The notes beneath the pieces were generated by a model, which worked only from the letters and a program-made list of their open reading frames with translations, was not told the DNA's origin and did no database searches. Source: CAVYPR01 sp963770505 (lineage in GTDB: Bacteria > Actinomycetota > Acidimicrobiia > Acidimicrobiales > RAAP-2). Taken from it: a DNA stretch of 64,000 nucleotides. The stretch covers positions 992,001 through 1,056,000 of the forward strand of contig CAVYPR010000006.1 in assembly GCA_963770505.1 (NCBI GenBank), in the 5' to 3' direction. How positions within the stretch are numbered: position 1 is the stretch's first letter; each line of letters starts with the position of its first letter. Positions 59,630 through 64,000 of the stretch are shown in pieces. The position numbers and the translations under genes are program-made.

Positions 59630-60322
59630 CTACGCCTCGGCGTCGAAGAACCGGTCGGGTTCGACGGCGACGAAGAGACCCTCACCCTGGACCAGGAGCC
59701 GGTCGCCGTCGCGTAGCTCGCCGATCACGGTCATCTTTCGACCCATCCGGGCGGCCAGGCGGGCACGCCCCTCGAGCGGGCGGCCGAGGGGCGTGGGCTG
59801 CCGGTAGGTCACCGTGAGGCGGCCGGTGAAGGCCGGGCTCCCCGAGATCGACATGACGAGACCCATGGTCTGGTCCATCAGGGCAGCCACCACTCCGCCG
59901 TGCGCCCGGCCCGGTGCCCCCTCGAACGCCTTCCCCAGGACGACTTGGCAGACCGCCTCGTCACCTTCCCGCCACAGGCGGGCGCCGATGCCCATCGGGT
60001 TGGCCCGCCCCGAGACCACGCAGTCGGGAAAGGCGCTGGAGGGAATGGCCTCGGCCCCCTCGGGCATGGTCCGAGCGAACACCGTCTCGCGCCGGGCGAG
60101 CAGGGAGTGCACCCGCTCTGGGGCAGCCTCCACCGCCGGCAGGACCTCGTCGACACGGCGGGCGATCTCGGCCAGCGTCCCGTCGTCGGGCTGGTGGGCG
60201 ACGAGGGCGTTGCCCAGCCTCCGCAGGGAGGCCGCCAGGGCCAACCGGGCGTCGCTGGTGTGGGCGGCGGTGGCGGGCCCGGCGTCGGTCATCGGCCGCG
60301 CACCGTAGCAGCCGTTCCTCAT
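59630..60322 (-). CDS. Hotdog-fold thioesterase family protein
   Basis: 230-residue protein. The first 110 residues are helical without a recognised motif; the C-terminal half is a 4HBT hotdog with GRAHGGVVAALMDQTMGLV and LTVTYRQPTPLGRPL. ATG at 60322 overlaps the stop of the aldo/keto reductase by four bases (ATGA), suggesting coupling; ATG at 60292 is an alternative and gives a more usual N-terminus. Likely hydrolyses an acyl-CoA; substrate unknown. Confidence 0.87.
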   Translation of the reverse strand: MRNGCYGARPMTDAGPATAAHTSDARLALAASLRRLGNALVAHQPDDGTLAEIARRVDEVLPAVEAAPERVHSLLARRETVFARTMPEGAEAIPSSAFPDCVVSGRANPMGIGARLWREGDEAVCQVVLGKAFEGAPGRAHGGVVAALMDQTMGLVMSISGSPAFTGRLTVTYRQPTPLGRPLEGRARLAARMGRKMTVIGELRDGDRLLVQGEGLFVAVEPDRFFDAEA

Positions 60323-61179
60323 GCCCCGTCGATGCGGGCCACCTCCTCGGGCGTGAGCTCGATGGCGGCCGCCTCGGCCGAGGCCACCGCCGTCTCGGGC
60401 CGGCTGGAGCCCGGGATGGGGATCACCCGGCGCCCCTTGGCCAGCATCCAGGCCAGGGTGAGCTGTTGGGGGGTGACCCCGCGGGCCGACGCCAGGTCGC
60501 CCACGGCCGGCCGCTCGGCCACGATCCGCTCGGTGTTGCCGATCCCCCCCAGCGGGCTCCAGGCGATGAAGGCGATGCCGAGCTCCTCGCAGTGCTCGAG
60601 CTCGCCCTCCGAGGACCGGAACCGCAGGGAGAATTCGTTCTGCACGCTGACCAGGCGGCCGCCGAGGACCTTCTGGGCCTCGTCGATCTGTCCGACGGTG
60701 GCGTTGGAGATGCCGGCCATGCGGATCTTGCCCTCGTCGAGGAGGTCGGCGAGCGCGCCGACCGACTCGGCGTAGGGGACGTGAGGGTCCGGTCGGTGGT
60801 ACTGGTAGAGGCCGATGGCCTCGACCCCGAGCGCCTTCAGGGAGGCCTCGCAGGCCTGTTTCACGTACTCGGGCCGGCCGTTCACCGTCCAGCTGCCGTC
60901 ACCCGGTCGCAGGTGGCCGCCCTTGGTGGCGACGAGGACGCGGCTCGAGTCCCCGCCCCAGGTGGCGAGCGCCTTGGCCACCAGACGCTCCCCGTGCCCG
61001 TGCTCCTGCGAGTTCATGCAGTAGGCGTCAGCCGTGTCGATGATGGTGACACCGGCGTCGAGCGAGGCGTGGACGGTGCGCATGGCCTGGGCCTCGTCCG
61101 GGCGCCCCTCGATCGAGAGCGGCATCTCCCCGAACCCGATGGCGCTCACCTGAACGCCGCCGATCTCGCGCTGCTGCAT
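60319..61179 (-). CDS. Aldo/keto reductase
   Basis: 286-residue NADP-dependent reductase. The catalytic tetrad is visible as DTADAY (Asp and Tyr), ATKGGH (Lys) and YQYHRPD (His). The C-terminal cofactor site is IPIPGSSRPET. The ATG has AGGAGG five bases upstream. It forms an operon with the thioesterase gene that overlaps its stop. Substrate not predictable. Confidence 0.94.
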   Translation of the reverse strand: MQQREIGGVQVSAIGFGEMPLSIEGRPDEAQAMRTVHASLDAGVTIIDTADAYCMNSQEHGHGERLVAKALATWGGDSSRVLVATKGGHLRPGDGSWTVNGRPEYVKQACEASLKALGVEAIGLYQYHRPDPHVPYAESVGALADLLDEGKIRMAGISNATVGQIDEAQKVLGGRLVSVQNEFSLRFRSSEGELEHCEELGIAFIAWSPLGGIGNTERIVAERPAVGDLASARGVTPQQLTLAWMLAKGRRVIPIPGSSRPETAVASAEAAAIELTPEEVARIDGA

Positions 61180-61220
61180 GTTTCCTCCTCGTTCTCGTTG
61201 TGCCCGTGAGGACCGGAATC

Positions 61221-61248
61221 GCCCCTGCCGGGCCTGCCCGGCAGGGGC
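61221..61248. repeat. Perfect 13-bp inverted repeat between divergent genes
   Basis: Arms GCCCCTGCCGGGC / GCCCGGCAGGGGC with a two-base spacer, 42 bases upstream of the aldo/keto reductase start and upstream of the gene at 61463. The near-palindrome in a divergent promoter region suggests an operator. Confidence 0.5.
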
Positions 61249-61462
61249 ACCTTCGGGCCGTTGCCGGCCAATGTCCTATACCCGGTGCGGCTGCGGCGCC
61301 ACTGCGCGCCGACCCGGATCGGCCGGTCGATCGACGGGCCCTTGCCCCTGCGGTTCGCGGGCTCGGCGTCCGCGGGGCCGCCCCGAACGGCTCAGGCGCC
61401 GCTGGCCGTTCGTTAGCATCGGTGCGCGAGACCTACCCGGAGCGCACGTCACGGAGCCCAGC

Positions 61463-61714
61463 ATGCCGGACAGCGTCGTTGATTCCCTGGTCCTGGACCT
61501 GTTGGAGTGGATCGGTCCCGATTCCCGGCCCTACCGCGAGGTGCTCGACGCCTGGGGGACGTCGTGTCCGCGGTTGCCCATCTGGGAAGAGGCCAACGAC
61601 CGGGGCTTCGTGGCGTCGCGTGAGACCGGACGCGGTGCGCTCGTCGAGGTGACCGCGGCAGGATGGGAACACCTGCACGAGTGCCGCCGACCCACGCCGA
61701 CGGTCCCGCACTAG
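61463..61714 (+). CDS. Small hypothetical protein
   Basis: 83-residue protein beginning MPDSVVDSLVLDLLEWIG. It is acidic and helix-rich, with a compact look (LPIWEEANDRGFVASRE, then VEVTAAGWEHL) suggestive of a small winged-helix-like fold. GGAG lies six bases before the ATG and a TAGCAT hexamer at 61414-61419 could be its -10. I do not recognise the family. Confidence 0.72.
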   Translation: MPDSVVDSLVLDLLEWIGPDSRPYREVLDAWGTSCPRLPIWEEANDRGFVASRETGRGALVEVTAAGWEHLHECRRPTPTVPH

Positions 61715-61787
61715 TGGGCAGGGCCGGACCGGACCGTCGTCCCGCACCGGGGCGTCAAGACGCCTCTGTCGGCGCTGAAACGAAGAG

Positions 61788-61861
61788 TGGGGCTAGAAGG
61801 ACTTGAACCTTCGGCCTCAGCATTATCAGTGCTGCGCTCTAACCAACTGAGCTATAGCCCC
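61788..61861 (-). tRNA. tRNA-Ile (GAT)
   Basis: 74-base gene on the minus strand with acceptor stem GGGGCTA / TAGCCCC, D-arm TAGCTCAGTTGGTTAGAGC, anticodon stem CAGCA / TGCTG around the loop CTGATAA (anticodon GAT), and T-arm AAGGTTCAAGTCCTT. Discriminator A. CCA is not encoded. Confidence 0.97.
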
Positions 61862-62028
61862 AGACCCGGTCCTCGGGCGCCTTGCGCTGGCCGCGCCCGA
61901 ATCTCCGGAGACCTGGCAGCAGAGAGCATACGCCCGGTGCAACGCCGCGGGCGAAGTGCAGACGAGGACCTGCCGTCGATGGGGGTGCGCCTCGCCGTGA
62001 ATCTTCTTCGAGCGCGCGAGCGGGCCGG

Positions 62029-62856
62029 TCAGTTCGTCGTGGAGGGATCGAGCTCCCAGAACCTGAGGCCAAACGACTGGCTGGCCGTGGCGAGGAGCTT
62101 GCCCGACTCCGACCAGAGGAAGGCCACGCCCTGTGCGTACCCCTCGAAGGCAGCGTGCATCCTGATGTCGCACAGGACCCACTCCGTAGGTTCGAGCTGG
62201 ACCATGCGCAAAGTGTTGTCGAGGCTGCGGCCCATGGTGGGCCGGCCGAGGGGCTGGGACGCCCCGCCCGAGACGTAGTCGCCGAAGATGGCCAGGGTGC
62301 CGGCGGATGGCGACAGGTGACCCGGCACCCGCGCCCAGAGTGCCGAGGTCCGCACGCCCGCGGTTCCGTCGAGCTCGCTCATCATGCGGCCCGCGGCCAC
62401 ACGGACGTCGACCCGGTCGAGGATGCTGTTGGTGGCCTCGACCGGCAACCACCTCGCTTCGCACTCTTCAGGCCCCGGCACCGACGGGGGCTGTACCCAC
62501 ACGTCGTGGGCCACGTGCTGCGGTTCTCCGAGGGCGGCGTTGACCGTGAGGATCTCGCGCCCCTCGGTCCGGGCCACCGCCCGGCCCTGGGTGACGTGGC
62601 CCCCCACGACGGCCAGGGTCACTTCGTAGTCGACGATGCTCCCCGTGGTGGCGTAGGAGAGGTACTGCGCCGTCGCCCAGACGGTTGGGCGGCCCGAGGC
62701 CGCCTCGAGGGCCACCAGACCCGCTCCCAGGCCGCAGCCGCCGAACAGGAACTTGCCCGGGGTCGAGAGCTCGGGACCGACGGTGAGCCGCCAGTGGGAC
62801 CCGTCGTCGCCGGGACCTTCGACCGGCTCCAGGCCGAGGAACTCCCGCGCGTCCAC
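62029..62856 (-). CDS. Acyl-CoA thioesterase, TesB/4HBT_3-like
   Basis: 275-residue double-hotdog thioesterase. The N-terminal hotdog has GKFLFGGCGLGAGLVALEAA, where TesB relatives have the FGG motif, and the C-terminal one has GRPTMGRSLDNTLRMV followed by MHAAFEGYAQGVAFLWSESG and the LLATASQSF strand with the Gln-Ser pair of the TesB active site. GTG at 62856 is chosen because it opens directly on the first hotdog; no strong binding site is seen. It follows the SGNH lipoprotein gene by 22 bases. Confidence 0.87.
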   Translation of the reverse strand: MDAREFLGLEPVEGPGDDGSHWRLTVGPELSTPGKFLFGGCGLGAGLVALEAASGRPTVWATAQYLSYATTGSIVDYEVTLAVVGGHVTQGRAVARTEGREILTVNAALGEPQHVAHDVWVQPPSVPGPEECEARWLPVEATNSILDRVDVRVAAGRMMSELDGTAGVRTSALWARVPGHLSPSAGTLAIFGDYVSGGASQPLGRPTMGRSLDNTLRMVQLEPTEWVLCDIRMHAAFEGYAQGVAFLWSESGKLLATASQSFGLRFWELDPSTTN

Positions 62857-62878
62857 CAGGCGGAGGCTACCGGCCCGG

Positions 62879-63592
62879 TCAGGCGTCGGCCGCCACCATG
62901 GCGGCCAACGCCTGGGCTCCGGGACCGCCGATCGGCAGATGGGTACCTGTCGAGTACAGCCAGCTCGGATTCTGGGAGGCAAGGGTGTACCAGTCGGCGA
63001 TCACGGCGTTCGGGTACTTGTGCACACCGGTTGCGAGCACCGCGTTGTTGGGGTCCTGCCACCCGCGGTCGACGAAGACGTTGACGAAGACGACTCGGCT
63101 GGCTCCCGACAGGACCGACATCATCGAGTCGAACTGGGCTGTCGTGATCGGTCCGTTCGTGCCCAGTCCCACGATGACGACCGCCCCGAGCTGGTTCGCC
63201 GACTTGGCCTGTTGGAGCAGGGCAAGTCCCGTTGTCCACTGCTGCCCTACCGACGCTTGGACGTTCACACCGGGGATGTCCCACTTGAGATCTGTCTGGT
63301 AGTCGAGCATGACCGAGTCGCCGACGGCGGTGACGTGACCTGCGACGAAGCCCGGGCCCGGAGCCGGAAGCGGCGGGGAGTCGATCGGTCCGTGGGTGCT
63401 CGGGGTCGTGGTCGTGGTGGGTGCCGGAAGCGGGCGCGGCAACGTTGAGGCTGGTGACCTCGCTGACGCGTGCGCGGTTCGGCGGGGATCGGCGCGGTTC
63501 GTCGAGCAGGCGGCGAGTGCGGTGACCGCCAAGGCGCCGGCCAGCGCCAGGGTTGCCTTCCTGCGAAGCACGGGGTCGCGACGGTTCTGCAT
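62879..63592 (-). CDS. SGNH-fold lipoprotein
   Basis: 237-residue predicted lipoprotein. The signal ATLALAGALAVTALAACS has a lipobox (LAAC), followed by a Thr/Pro spacer (LPAPTTTTTPSTHGP). The SGNH hydrolase-like domain resembles the C-terminal domain of O-acetyltransferases: block I AVGDSVMLD (Ser), GLGTNG and block V STGTHLPIGG. The Asp usually two residues before that His is Thr, so the triad looks incomplete. It probably acts on, or binds, cell-wall glycans. Confidence 0.83.
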   Translation of the reverse strand: MQNRRDPVLRRKATLALAGALAVTALAACSTNRADPRRTAHASARSPASTLPRPLPAPTTTTTPSTHGPIDSPPLPAPGPGFVAGHVTAVGDSVMLDYQTDLKWDIPGVNVQASVGQQWTTGLALLQQAKSANQLGAVVIVGLGTNGPITTAQFDSMMSVLSGASRVVFVNVFVDRGWQDPNNAVLATGVHKYPNAVIADWYTLASQNPSWLYSTGTHLPIGGPGAQALAAMVAADA

Positions 63593-63800
63593 ATGAAGAG
63601 GGGTGCGCCGGGTCCCCGAGACGGGACGTCCGGCGACTGGGCCGACAGGCAATTGTGCCATCCGCCGGCAGCGGGCGCCGCACGGGGCACGCCGACCTAT
63701 GGCTCGCACCGGGCCGTCCCGCTACGGTGCCCGCCGAGCGACGGCACGCCACGTGCCCCCCATCCGGGGACCTCCCACGTCGCCCGCCCCCAAAGGACGC

Positions 63801-64000
63801 TCAGGAGGACTGCTGTCGCTCCTGTCCGGTGTCGTAGAAAGTATCCAGGTAGGCGTCGGGGTCGAGATCGCTGTCGCGCATCAACGAGAAGACCTCAGAG
63901 CCGATCTCAGGCCGCTTCTGGCCGATCCAGTACGCCTGCGCCATCTGGAGGTACTCGGAATTGAGGCGCTCGGCGTACGCCTGGGCGTCCATCTCGGCGA
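63801..64000 (-). CDS. Hypothetical protein, 5' end beyond the window
   Basis: Visible part codes about 66 residues ending DTFYDTGQERQQSS. It is acidic and helical (NSEYLQMAQAYWIGQKRPEIG) and not recognised. An ATG at 63992 exists, but the frame stays open to the window edge, so the gene may begin further upstream. Confidence 0.6.
   Translation of the reverse strand, partial: AEMDAQAYAERLNSEYLQMAQAYWIGQKRPEIGSEVFSLMRDSDLDPDAYLDTFYDTGQERQQSS

Overview
The window is about 70% G+C, uses GTG and TTG starts often, and carries the fhaA-fhaB-pstP-pbpA-pknB / pabA / crgA neighbourhood that in Mycobacterium lies near the replication origin. It is therefore chromosomal DNA of a high-GC actinobacterium. 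Three separate secreted proteins carry GYW..DGGIF-type repeats of about 41 residues, a style I associate with the class Acidimicrobiia; the class-level assignment is inference. No phage, insertion sequence, CRISPR array or rRNA was seen. There are two tRNA genes, Leu(CAG) and Ile(GAT).

Layout. 1-1,800: TrpB2-type tryptophan synthase beta chain and a small hypothetical gene. 1,870-9,390 (+): a catabolic-looking run of Gfo/Idh/MocA oxidoreductase, P450, periplasmic binding protein, membrane-anchored unknown, SRPBCC protein, amidohydrolase and family-4 glycosidase. 9,400-14,900 (-): xylulokinase, xylose isomerase, a Tat-exported binding protein and a phytanoyl-CoA-dioxygenase-like protein. 15,100-18,600 (+): an L,D-transpeptidase with a repeat (propeller-like) head and a secreted GH5 glycosidase. 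18,700-24,400: an SDR, several small membrane proteins and glutamate decarboxylase. 24,500-31,200: a P450 with an N-terminal cyclic-nucleotide-binding domain, divergent from a secreted PQQ-propeller protein, then a second GH4 enzyme and another binding protein.

31,200-46,400 is a surface-protein region. It has a c-di-GMP-I (GEMM) riboswitch, a 727-residue secreted protein with an Ig-like domain and six GYW repeats, and a giant secreted protein of about 3,080 residues. The giant protein has six 123-bp repeats, then 28 consecutive 270-bp repeats that differ at only one (silent) base, then a TIG domain. A further secreted protein follows. 46,500-54,900 is the cell-wall growth and signalling cluster (FHA proteins, PP2C phosphatase, class B PBP, PASTA kinase, CrgA). 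It lacks the rodA and pknA genes usually found there and has a 22-codon micro-ORF with a very strong ribosome binding site between pbpA and pknB. 54,900-64,000 holds ordinary metabolic genes: thiolase, thioesterases, SDR, pirin, aldo/keto reductase and an SGNH lipoprotein.

How the parts may work together (inference): the window joins nutrient scavenging (exported binding proteins, GH4/GH5, xylose catabolism) with cell-surface building. The riboswitch suggests that part of the surface programme answers to c-di-GMP, and the CNB-P450 fusion suggests a second cyclic-nucleotide input. An additional pattern is that the Thr codon ACA is rare in cytoplasmic domains but frequent in exported ones, even within single membrane-spanning proteins such as PknB.
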